From assembly GCA_016648135.1 (NCBI GenBank), contig JADDOH010000317.1, forward strand, positions 186,001-250,000: a DNA stretch of 64,000 nt, written 5' to 3'. Numbering within the stretch: position 1 is the stretch's first letter; the number at the start of each line of letters is the position of its first letter. The notes below the pieces were generated by a model. That model did not search any database. It saw nothing but the letters and a program-made list of their open reading frames with translations, and was not told the DNA's origin. The DNA is from Agrypnia vestita. Lineage: Eukaryota; Arthropoda; Insecta; Trichoptera; Phryganeidae. The translations under genes were made by a program, and so were the position numbers. Positions 13,101-25,700 of the stretch are shown here, piece after piece.

Positions 13101-16100
13101 TGGCGAGAGGATCTTTATTTGCACACATCAACTCCTTCAGCTCCCTGGCACTAGTGTAAATACCTAAAAACAAACGTAAATTTATATTATTATTAAAATA
13201 TGTAACATTTGTAATAATAACATGTAACCCCAACATCGACATATTTCACATGACACAACCTCAGTTTAAGGAGAGAAATTATATCACTCCTGACCGAAAA
13301 TAATTTGAGCGTGTAAGATGGACTCTTCGGAAATCAACCTAAACAAAAAAATATTACTGCCACAAAGATGCGGGTATACATTTTTTGACTTTTAAATCTT
13401 TGAATAAATTCAATAAAAGTTCTCAGTGTCCATTGGTAGTGCGTGAGTCTTGTTTTCGGTTATTGTTATCTTTTGATTTCACATTTATTATGAATCATAT
13501 ATCGTATGAAAGACTTTGTTTCGTAGATTTCGGAAAGTTATCTTTTCAATAAATCTTGGTTCACTCTAAATTTCTGTTCAAATCACCTTGCCTCATTGAG
13601 CGGATCCGCGCTCGCAATGATGCTCATTTTCAAATATGTTTTTTATTCAGTTTATTGATATTATATTACATTGATTTGTACCTTCGGCTGTAAAATCTAT
13701 TGAAATATGAAATAAAACAAACAAAACCCCAATGTTCAGTATTTTATTTTATAATAATTTTCCTTGTGTAAGGCAATACTTAGTTGAAAGAAATTTTTAT
13801 AGTATAAAAATTTACAGTGGTAATGTGATAAAACAAGTACTAATAAAAACCTTAGTTGCGTATCTTAAAGATTTTTTTTTTAATTAGTGGCATCTAACCA
13901 CAAATTTTAATAAAAAAACAATCAAGTAAAAATAGCGCTTTTGTGAATTATTTAGCACGGCAGACAACGGAAAAATTATTTGCCGCATGGCGGCACACCA
14001 GGGGTTAAAGAAGTCAGTAATCCTGTACAAAAGTTCTTAAAAAAAAGCATGCTTTCGGAATAAACAAGGCAACTCCTGATACCCTAAACCAGATACATTT
14101 TGCTGGTATCGTCTTATCCCCATACTAAGAAAATCAGCATTATTGACTATGAGTAACTTTCTTCCACCTTCCACATTTTTCAAGTTTTGTGAATATTTGC
14201 ACAAACTGTTAAGTTTTGTTAATTTTAAGCAGATCTCATCTCTTCCAGCCACTTTGCTATTTCTTAATAATTTCTTAACCTTTAACGAAGAGAAAAATAA
14301 AAAAATAAAAATTATAAACTGTACCCTTTTCTTTATATAGGTTCATCAATATGGGCCTGAAGCCTAGCAAGTTAGGCACCCACTGAATAATCCCACACTC
14401 CTCGTTGAGCGGCAACACACCATATGTGCGGATGTAGAGACGTCTCTCTCGACTCTCTGCATTGTCCTGAAGATAGCGATTCACCACACCATTGAACTCC
14501 ATCAAGCGGAAATCCTTGCGGAGATCATCCTTTGGTTTCAGCATCATCATGTAACTCTTTCCGTCAGAACCTTAGACGACAATTAATCAGCAAAATTCTT
14601 AATTAATTATTGATGCCATTGACAAAATCAGAATGAGTGTTCACAATCGGAGCCAAAATAGTATTTTTGTCTATATTTTTTATGTTATTAAATATTTTTA
14701 TTTTATATTCAATATTTTGGAACTTTTATTGATTTACGTCATATCGTAGCGGTTAATACTTAAATCTAGGAAGCCAGTGTTGCCTGGATATAAAATATAT
14801 CATCAAAATACATAATTCTCTATGTAAAAATGTCTGTCACTAACGCTAAATTGCTACGCTAGATGGCACTGTTCACAGCTTTAAATGCCAGCCAAAATGA
14901 AGCTAACAAAACTATCGCTACCAAATGACTGTTTACACGCCTTACACAAACATACTACAATTTTGCAATAATTTTATTTATTGCAATATTATAGATGTTG
15001 ACTAAAAGTTTTGCAAACCTGCAATGATCTACAGCTCAGAATGAAGATGCTCAGACGGTCTGGGGGTGTAACAAGGCTCGACAGATTGAGAAATGAGCAT
15101 ATCAAAGGTAGTTTTGGAGTAGTCCCTGTAGGAAAGGTGAAGGAATTGAGACTGAAACGTTATGGCCCTGCAATGAGGCATGGAGATTATGCAGTGCATA
15201 CCACACTCAAAATACAAGAGACAAAAAGAGGTAGAGGTCGACTCAGCGCCAAATGGTGTGAAGGACTTGAAGAATGCCCAGTTGGATGAAGTGATGGCCC
15301 AGAATAAGAAATCGTAAAAAGAAATGTAAGGAGAGCCGAACCCAAATGAAAGGGGTGAAGAGGAAGAACAGATAGATGTTTCCCTTTACATATGAAGATA
15401 GATATTTATAATGTCTGTACATCAATCACCAATCATATACCTTTAAAGGTGACTTTTCTTGGTCTCTGTAGAGAGGGGAAAACAGTCACCGGATCTTCAA
15501 TCCCAGTGATGTAGACCATCTGTGGAAATGGATTGAAATTCGTATCTTTTTCCTAAAACATTACAATCAGTTCAAATAAAGTTGTAAAAGAAACAAATTT
15601 GTATAAAACGTAATCAAGAAATGTATATTTTAATGACATGGATGGGAATCATACCTTTTTAACAGAATGGAAGGGAAGAACGATCTTCACAAACTGTTCG
15701 TGCGGCATCATAATCTGGCAGAAATTATCCGAAGACAAGAGTCGCGGGAGTGACCGCACCAGAGTGCTCACATACGTGGACTGAAATCATATTAAATCTT
15801 GTATTTATATTAGAATTAAGTATACTGCACAAGACTACAAGATGTCAATGATTTAAGTTTACAAACAAAAATTATACAAAAGAAAAAAGTAAGTAATTTA
15901 ACATATGTATTTAAAAATATAATAGGAGTTATTCTATCTAAAAACATAATTTTGATTATTATTAATATTGTATTACAGTAAAACTCCGTTAATTTGAACC
16001 CCGATAATTCGAAATTCGCCATAATACGAAATTTTTAAAACTCCCAAAGTCCCAAATTGTGAATTTCATAGTAAATTAACCCCAATAATTTGAAAACCCC

Positions 16101-19100
16101 GGTATTTCGTAATATTTTTTAGCCCCTTGCGCCACAATACATTTTATTTTGCGTAATTCAAAATTATTTTGAAATTTTAAGAAATTGAAAAAATATTTCG
16201 AGTTTTTTCGCAAATGAGAACAACAAATATGTCAATATCGGGTACTTTTAAATGTCGTTAATGTATTAGCATAATAAACATTGCGTTTTCGAAATGATTT
16301 CTTGAAATATGAAAAACAGACATTTTTCACAAAATTAATGGCTTTTTCATGAGTTTTTAGATTCTTGGCGTATTTCGCAATCAATTCACGGTACCTTATG
16401 AAATGTCCCTTGTGTTGCGATCCCTAAAATTGGGAAATCCTGTGTACGCTTTCTTCAGTTGGTTGCATTGATATGCGCTTATTAGTTTAGTTTGCGGCGT
16501 TAAACCTAAACGCGTTTTAAATTGTTTTTCATGTTTTTAAATTTGTCTTTAGTTCGATTTTTTTTCCTAATAGCTGTGTTTGTGTTATTAAAATGTTTAA
16601 TTTTCTTAGTGACTTATCTTATTGTTTAGCGTATTTATTGACAATTGTATTTCTAGTAACTTTGTTGGTTTGAGCCAGAAAAAAGGCGGAATCAAAAGTT
16701 AAACTCATGTGAAGATTGAAATATGGCCATCCATTCAGACGTGACGGAAATGGAAAAAAAGTTTTTTTCGCAAGTGAGAACAGCAAATATGTCAAAATGT
16801 CGCAATCTTTGCATGACCATAATAAATATTGCATTTTCAAAGTGATTTCTTTAAATATAAGCATAAATTTAACAACATTAATGGTTTTTTCAAGAGTTAT
16901 ATGTTTTTGGCGAATTTCACAATCGCACTGCTATTTTTTTATACCTATGATATGATGGAATATCCATGGGACCAGTGAAACATGGTACTGCTGAAATCCT
17001 AGCTTGTTTATTAACAAAATCAATTATACAAATTATACAATATACAAATAAATTTTAATAAGATGTGGTTGCGTGGCTGTCTGCTGGTGATCTCCGTCGA
17101 ATAATCTTGAAGATAGTTGAAGTTCTCCAGCGTCAGCTCAAACAGATAGTATTAGATGATAGGTATTGAAGTAGGTATTCCGAAGACTTGGAATACCCGA
17201 TGATCTCCATCGATGAATCTCGAAGTGGATTGGAGAGGTTGAAGTTCTGCGTCGTCAGCTCAATCAGATATTATGGAGTAGTAGGTACTGAAGTAGGTAT
17301 TCCCAAAAAATTGGAAACGTCCGATGATCTCCATCGATGAATCTCGAAGTGGATTGGAGAAGTTGAAGTTCTGCGACGTCAGCTCAATCAGATACTATGG
17401 AGTAGTAGGTACTGAAGTTGGTGTTTCCGTAAATTGGAAATGTTTGATGATCTCCGTCGAATAATCTCGAAGTAGGTTGGAGAAGTTGAAGTTCTATGGC
17501 GTCAGCCCAATCAGACATCAGCATGTAGCAATACTGAAACTCGTTATTCCGTCCGCAGGAATCGGTAGGTAGTCCTCCTTTGGTAATTCTCCCGGTCGTA
17601 TATAAATTCTCCGTCGTGACGCAGTTGGCTTATCGTATGACAGGTATTGGTTTTTTGAGGTTTTTCTTCGTCCCCGTTGATAATTCTCAAAGTCTGCTCG
17701 AGAAGATGGAGCTTTGCGGCGTCAGCCAAATCAGATATCAGTGCGTAGCAATCACTGAAGCTCGTTATTCCGTCCACCGGAACTGGTAGGTAGTCCTTCG
17801 TTGATAAATCTCGAAATCTGCTCGAGAAGTTATAGCTCTGCGGCGTCAGCCCAATCAGATATCAGTGCATAGCAATAACTGAAGCTCGTTATTCCGCCCG
17901 CCGGAACTGATAAGTAGTTTTCCGTTGATGAAATCTCTCGGTCGTCTATGAATATTCTTTCACGGCGTAGCTGGCTTATATCGTAAGATAGGTATTTTCT
18001 TCTTGATAGATTCGTCTATGAATTCTCCTCCGTAGTTGGCTTATCGTAAGATAGGTATTTTCTTCTGAATAATCTTCTTCCTGTAGCGCTGGGTAGGCAG
18101 AGGAGCTGGGGCTCGTGCCTTTTCTTCTTTCTTCTTCAGCGACTGGGTTACTTGGTGAGACATCAAAACGACCTTTCTTTTATTCCCTCGAAAAACGCCG
18201 CGCGCGAGCCCCCAGTTGGGCATTCCGCCAATAGCGTAACGCCACCACTGCATTTTTCAGGAGAGGGGATCCCACGTAAGTTCAGCGGCTCGGCGGTCCG
18301 CCCTTCAGTCGTGCGCGCGCAGCTTCCGGTGAAAGGCCGACTATGGCACGGTATTCTAGCTAGATGTAAATTTTAATTTCAGTACATTTTCAAATGCAAC
18401 TCTCCCTTGTTGATGCGTAGCGAGTAGTCGGAAACGGGAGCGATGTTCCGAGGCATTCATCTAGCACATATCACCTAAAATTACGAATTAACGGGGGCCC
18501 CCCTAATTCGAAATTTATTTTTTGGGTCCCTTCCATTTCGAATTAACGAGGTTTTACTGTAGTATGAAAATTTATTTGATAAAACCTATGTATTAAATAA
18601 AAAAAGAAATATAAAATCATATTTAACCTGAATATTATCTGCGATTGGTTTATTGCACAGTTCTATAAGTTTTTCAGCCAATTGGTTGAAATCGTAAATG
18701 AATTTGAGCATGCCCGGTTCTTTGAGAAGGGGATCATTCAAAATCTCCTGACATCTTTTAATTCTCTGAGGGTAGCTGGACTTGATGACGCTTATCATCA
18801 TCCACAGGGAGTGTTGGGGATACTTCAGGATCAATTTGATGATGATGGATTTCAATTGAGCGTATACCTGCAAATGATGATTGTGCGATGGAGAAAAAAG
18901 AACATTATTTTGATATAACAAGGGTCTAGTATAAATAACATTGGATTACAGTTAGATAAATTAGAAATTATAGAAATTAGAAGAAATGTTAATAATAAAT
19001 TAAATATTATAAATAAGCGAATCCTTTTTGAAAATAGTTAGTTTTTAAATTTTTTTTTCACATTAGTTCTTAATTACTTATTCAACTGCCATATACATAT

Positions 19101-22100
19101 ATATATACATATACAGTCGAATATATATATATATATACAGTCGAACTCGGTTGTAACGAGCTCGGATATAAGGAGATCCCGGCTATAATGAGAAAAACTG
19201 TGAATTCATTTTGATTTGCGCATATTCCCATACAATCGGTCTCGGCTATAAGGAGCGCGATTCCCGGATATACGGAGCAAATTTTAGAAACTCTGCAAAC
19301 ATATTTGCTTGGGTTACAGAAAAAAAGACAAATACGTACTCATAACAATGAACTTTTTCACTTTCCTTTTAAAGCGGCTCGCACTTAATTAGGGTTCATT
19401 TTATGATGTACACAAACTTGTGTCCGAAAATCCCACGTGCGCAGGCAAGCAATAGTTTACTGAAGGTCGAGAATACCGGTCATATAACTCCGATTATTGG
19501 GGGTTTCCAAAATGTTTATGGTGAGTTTATTTTATGCAGTTTATTATTATAGCATTTAAAAGCCCAATCAGTTAAACGCGAATTGTTCTATCGGAAACAT
19601 GTTCACTAACAAACTAAGTGTCTCTAGATTCGCGAAAAAGTCGAAATTATCGGCGTCAAAAAATCTGTAAAAAGTTTTCACAATCGTCTTCTACAGTTTC
19701 ATCACTCTGGAAAGATAAGGATGTTTATTTAGCTGCTCTTGAAAATAACATCACACAATCAAAAAAATTGTGAAAAAAGTGAATCCCGGATATAAGGAGT
19801 CCCGGCTATAAGGAGCAAATTTAGTTGGTCCCGTCGCTTTCGTTATAACCGAGTTCGACTGTATATATATATATATATATGTTAGTTCTAACTACTTTGG
19901 GGGTAACCCGCGTTTTGACGCGGGTTACCCCCAAAGTAGTTAGAACTAACACATATTGTACCCGTGAAAGCCTTCGATTTAACCTTTTGAACGCTATTCC
20001 CAGCCCTGAGTTTCCCGTACCCACACGCGGCACGTTTTTCTGAATACTCAAATATTCATTAAATCATCGAAATAGTCCACTTACGCGCAATTTATCACCG
20101 AAGATAAAGATAAGAGGTTATGTTGTTATATTTGAAACCTAATAACACAATAATAAAAACTCAAAGGATGTTTATAAATGAATAAACAAAAACTCCATAC
20201 AAAAAAAACATACCTCGCCTACTTGTCGTCGCGCGCCATTCCCGCCCGATGTGTGTTTAGACCACTGCGTTGATAAGCACAAGTGGACAGAAGAATCACT
20301 TGTGAACGTAAACAAATGGATGGTTTATGGGAAAGACACTCACACCACACATTTAACTGTCTCAATGATAATATTGTTTTTACACGCTAATAAATTTCAG
20401 TATCTGGAGTCATATTTTTTTGGAGCTGTGATATATTTTAAAACACGGTTGTAAACACAAAGATACGTCGCATTCCTTACATAAGTATCTCGTGAGCTGC
20501 ATTCTTTTATTTTGTAATCGGCATATTCGACATCGTCTTCGGGGATTTTTTAATTTGTCAGTTGGAGGAATTAATTCTGCCATATGCTTTGTAACAAACT
20601 TAGGTAATATCCGAAACGGATTGCTGTGGACTGATGATGACGTTGCAGGTTGTGATGTTTGATAAATCTCTGGTTTATATTTCTCAACAAGTTGAATGAT
20701 GACTGCCAGTTGAAAATCAGCTAAGGGTTTTTTTATTCCGGTTACTTGGGTATATACGGAATGTGAATTTAATAAAAATAGATCTATTATATGGAATGCG
20801 ACTTTCTTGTACCATTTAGTAGTCTTTCTCATGCAGGATAAACTACTAACCATCATGTCCGTTTTGTCAACAGCTCCCATTGATTTATTGTAGTCTATAA
20901 TAGCGGATGGTTTTTGAATAGGTTGTTTGGTCTTATAATGAATTTTTCCGGTCTCTTTAAAGGATTCATCATGCAAAGTAGTAAGCATGTGAACATCCCT
21001 CTTATCACGCCATTTTAATGCTAAGAGAGGACCGAGGTTCTTCGACTCAAATTCACCTTTTTTTAATTTTTTGAATTTTGGCATTCCCTTACGGTTTATT
21101 TTTACCGTTCCACAAGCATTTGTTTTTTCTGCGTGTAAAAATTCGAATAACTTTGGGCTAGTATACCAATTGTCACAATACAAATTGTGACCTTTGCCAA
21201 AATAGTCTTTTAAAAGTGTGGTCACAACGGCGCCGGTTATTCCCAAGTTATGATCATCAGTATAGTCAGTCCCTTTTCCACAATATATAATAAAATCTAA
21301 AATATATCCAGTTTTTACATCACATAACACAAACATTTTGATTCCGAATCGATGTCGTTTTGAGGGAATAAATTGCTTAAAAATTAGCCTACCTTTAAAT
21401 ACAATTATACTTTCGTCTATACATAAATTTTCGTAAGGTATCACTGAGTTTTTGAATGTTTTTCGGGTGTATTCCAAAAGTAAGCGAATTTTATAGAGAG
21501 GATCTGTAGAAGGTGAATTCGAGTCACAGAAATGTAAATATTCCAATAATAACTGATATCGGTCTCTAGGCATGATCAGTCCGAATACTGGTGAACTCAG
21601 AAAAAGATTCGTACTCCAATACTCTTCAATAGTCACATGTACATTTCTGGTCATCAGCATTGTTATTGCAAAAAATAAATACATTTCCGGAACATTCGTG
21701 TCTTTCCATTTGTGACTTCGAGACTTTGGGCCAAACTCTTTTGTATTTTGAAGAAAACGGTAGTACTTATTGGTTTCTTTTACTATTTCTTCCATTATCG
21801 AGAAACTCAAAAAGAATTCGAAAAAATCTCTCTCTGTAGAATCTTCATTTAATTGTGCAGAACAAACACCCGATTGAAAATCGTCAAATTCATGTACTAT
21901 CGGAATGTGAGGTCCAGATACCCAGGAACGCAATATTTTTTCACTTGTAGATCCGTCGGCCTGATATTCAATGTCAGACATTTCCGACGGATCGTAGTCT
22001 TCTTCAGACATTTCAAAATCGGAATCCAACATAATTTCTATCTCATCATCATTTAAAAAGTGGGCCATATTGATTAAATTGTAGGATTAAAATTCAAAAA

Positions 22101-22750
22101 TAATATTTAGCTTATTTTTAATTATTGTATTATTAATTATATTATTATTAAATTTTGATTAAAAATATATAACACGCACTTCTAAACAATTTGAAAGAAA
22201 AACGGTCATATAAGAATGAAATTTTAAAAAATTAATCGTCAAAATACAAAAACTATAGTCACAAACTAACACTTGTAACACACATTAACATGGAAGGCGC
22301 AACTCGAGGGATAAATAAAAAACGTATCTGAATAAAATCACCAAAATTTCAAAAGTTTTTCGTAATTCGGCAGCCGCGACGAACAAATATGGGATCGGCG
22401 CTTGTCCAACTGATTTTGTAGCTAGACGCATGCGTATTCGTCCCGTCGAACGATTTTTGTGTGCGTGCCATCCCGCGGCCAGTTTTTGAAACACTACAGA
22501 TTTACAGGTTCGGCATATGTGACAGATAATCGATGTTTATTACGAAATATGATTTTATTTTTAAGAAATGTCTGTAGATGCCAGCACCATGAAAGTATTG
22601 GGATTCATCCAGTATATGTTAAAATATTGTATGAGTTAGGCGCTCTACTTGATCGGCGATCAAAGTCGGCGTATCAACAGTTGATACGGCCGCGCACAAA
22701 AACGTATTCATAGCCGTATCAACTGTTGATACGGACGCGTTCAAAGGGTT

Positions 22751-22785
<35 letters not shown>

Positions 22786-25700
22786 TTTTTGTTAATGTCT
22801 ATATTTCTAATTTTAATTTTTTGTATACCTACGTTGTATCCTGGGGAAGGGTCCATTGGGAATAGTGGTTTTATACAAAGTGTTTTCTTTTTGTGAATAC
22901 GCATTACATGTGTTCGTTTTTAATCACATTTAGCAATATATTATTATTAAAAAATCTATTCAAAAATATAAGATTCATGAAATGAAATTTGTCAGATTAT
23001 AATATTGTTTCGTATAAATGTATCCTTGTTTTAATTTTTTTAAGGACTGGTATTGGGAATTGCCTGTAGGACGACCCAAAGGAACATGGAGGGGCTCTAG
23101 GAAAAAGAAGAAGAAACTCTTCTTTACCTAGTGTTGGCACTTGGTGGGCCCAATCTCAATCAATATATTTTTCGATATATCACAAACACCATATAAAATT
23201 TCACTCACTTCTTTAATAGGATGGCATATCCTAGAGATGATCTGCGAGAAGGCAGATAGAAAGAGATAGAGAGGAAGTCGCTCACTGAAGGTGTCGATAA
23301 TGGAGCATATTTGGATAAGAGTCACCATTGATGGAGATTTTGGTTCTGTGGACTGAACTTCGAAATCCAACCTAAAATATATAAAATAACATTGAGAATT
23401 ATAAATGTACACATCCTTTATATTGGATATATTCTTTGATGAACATATATTATATTCTAAAGATTTTCCTTTTTATAATAAAGTTGGTTTATAATCTAAA
23501 TTGGCAGCAATTCCGAAGATTGCTATTTTCTTTGGTCTGAAATTTTCAAAACTTATTTATAAATACTTTCAGAATACAGTAAAATTACAGTTAATTCGAA
23601 ATTTGCCATGATTCTAAATTTTTAAAACCCGTAAGTCCCAAAATGTTAATTTCATAGTAGATTAACCCCGATAATTCCAAAATCCAAGTTATTCGTAATT
23701 CAAAATAATTTTGAGCCCCTTGTACCCATAAATTAATATATTTTAGTTCAAAATTTTATTTGATATTTGACAAAATTGAGAAAAATATTTTGATTTTTTC
23801 GCAAGTGAGAACAATAAATATGTCAATATCGGATACTTTAGTAATAGAAATGATGTGATCTTTGTATTAGTGTAATATATATTGCATTTTCAAAATGATT
23901 TTTTGAAACATGCAAAAATACAGTTTTCAAAATCATAAATAAATTCTCAAAATCGGTGTTTTTTTTCAAGATTTTTTGCAAACATTGCTATTTTTTTTGT
24001 ACCTTGAATTTCGAATTAACGGGATTCCTGATAATTCAAAATGTTTTTTTGGGTTGTGCTGTTCCCTGAATGAAATGTTCCTTGAATTTTAAATTAACGA
24101 GGTTCTACTGTATTATATCTGGATAAGGATATTAGCACGCTACCATATAGACAGCATTCTGGGCATGCTCTGGTATAGCTTGGTATGGCCATGCTGCAGG
24201 GCCCTTCCGTAGCAGTCCAGAGCCCTCGCCCTGGCTGCACCCCCGGAGGCTCCGCTCTTCTCTTCCGGACCCATTGCTGCGTACACTCTCTCGTAATAAG
24301 CCGCCAAACAAACCTGGGAACAAGATTGACAAATAAATATTATTAGTAAATTAACCAAGTGTTGAGGTTAACAGAAAAAATATTATTTTTGTAGGTTATA
24401 AATAAAATCGACGTGCCCTACGCAAAGTACTCTGTACAAAATATCTGCATATCTGTTACTTTGCAAGGAGAGCTTAGAAATTTTTTTCATCGCATTTTTT
24501 TATTAATGAACCTTTTTATCTGAAATTCTAAACTACACATTATTTTATAAAGCTTTGGAATATGCAATACTAGTTAAGAATTTCAGATAAAAAGGTATAT
24601 TAATAAAAAAAAAATGAAAAAATCTTCTAAGCCCTCCCCTGCAGAGTAACAGATTTGCAGATAGAGTACTTTACTTACGGCATAGAAATATACATACCAA
24701 ACTTTTTTCCCACTGGCGATATACTTCTACAGCTTCTTTGTAATGTGTGATATTTACATCCATGTCTACATTTGTCGTCTCATCATTGTACATGGCTTTC
24801 AATAACTTCGCTTTGGCGCACAGTTTTCTAAAATACAAAATTTTTAAATATCACATCATATTTTTAAAATCACAGATAATTCTAAATATCACTGATGGTG
24901 GCCACTGAAATAGCAGATTAAACCAGGGTTCGAAAAAATCCAAATTTTATACTAAAAATTAAAAATCGGATTTTTTGATACGATGAGATGTAACCGAATG
25001 TGAGTGCACGCTTCAGCCCCGAAATAAATTTAAAAAAAAAATATGTATCTTGTAGGTATCTCGAGGTTGGCTGCGCGAGCAGCGCGATCGGTTCGACCCG
25101 TCATCGGCGCTATTTTAAAAAGTGAATCCGCAGGTGACAGACTGTTGTGTTTGCCGTTTCGGCGACAGGCCCAAAAGGAACGCGGGATGGCGACCTTTTT
25201 TGGTATGTTTATTTAAAAATGCGTGCGATACAGCAGTAATCGTATGTGGTTTATTTTGTGTTCCGTTCTAATTTAAGTTCTTTCAGGGCCCGTAACGCTC
25301 GCCTGTAGCGTCCCATTATGACGAACGATTTAAAGATGATTTGGCGGAGGCCGGGGTTCTCCTGGTGCGCCCGCCTGAAGCAATGAAGTCGATTATGCTT
25401 GGAGGATATCGGTGGTGGCCGAGACCCATCTGGAAGGCAAGATGCTGCCATGATGCACCGGAGTAGTCTGTTGGAGGCCGACGAGTTGAACATCTGGAGG
25501 CGCAGGCGCATGTCATCGGTACTTGTCTGATAGTGGGTGGTGACCCTTCGCAGCCTTCGAAGTAGGTATCGATCCATCTATCACTCCCGCCGATACCACT
25601 TCGAGTGGCTCACCGTCCATCGGCACAAAGGAGCTTTGGTCTGGTATCCACACCCGCACTACCACACATACATTCATCCACACACCCACACACACACTAA

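Larger units (their letters stand above)
10167..15780 (-). other. ATR: ATR kinase domain exons (24-29)
   Basis: These six exons encode the lobes of the PIKK kinase. Exon 25 carries the '[10 protein letters not shown]' entry strand. Exon 26 has the ATP-binding lysine segment '[12 protein letters not shown]' and '[10 protein letters not shown]'. Exon 27 covers 'HPPVFGDWF'. Exon 28 is a 65-bp microexon ('[17 protein letters not shown]'). Exon 29 has the catalytic loop '[13 protein letters not shown]' and the metal-binding 'VHVDFN' (the DFG equivalent), then 'FRLTHNM' of the activation segment. It ends in 'EGTY' with a split codon at donor 10165-10166. The remainder of the kinase C-lobe and the FATC motif were searched for on the minus strand down to position 1 and not found. 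Confidence 0.93.

Noticed and set aside
18180..18340. LTR retrotransposon primer-binding site ('aactgggggctcg' on the minus strand)
   Set aside because: No matching LTR pair and no gag/pol; the short match is not enough.
23045..23110. LINE C-terminal motif ('[13 protein letters not shown]' on the plus strand)
   Set aside because: Only about 20 residues; too short to call with confidence, though it may be a scrap.
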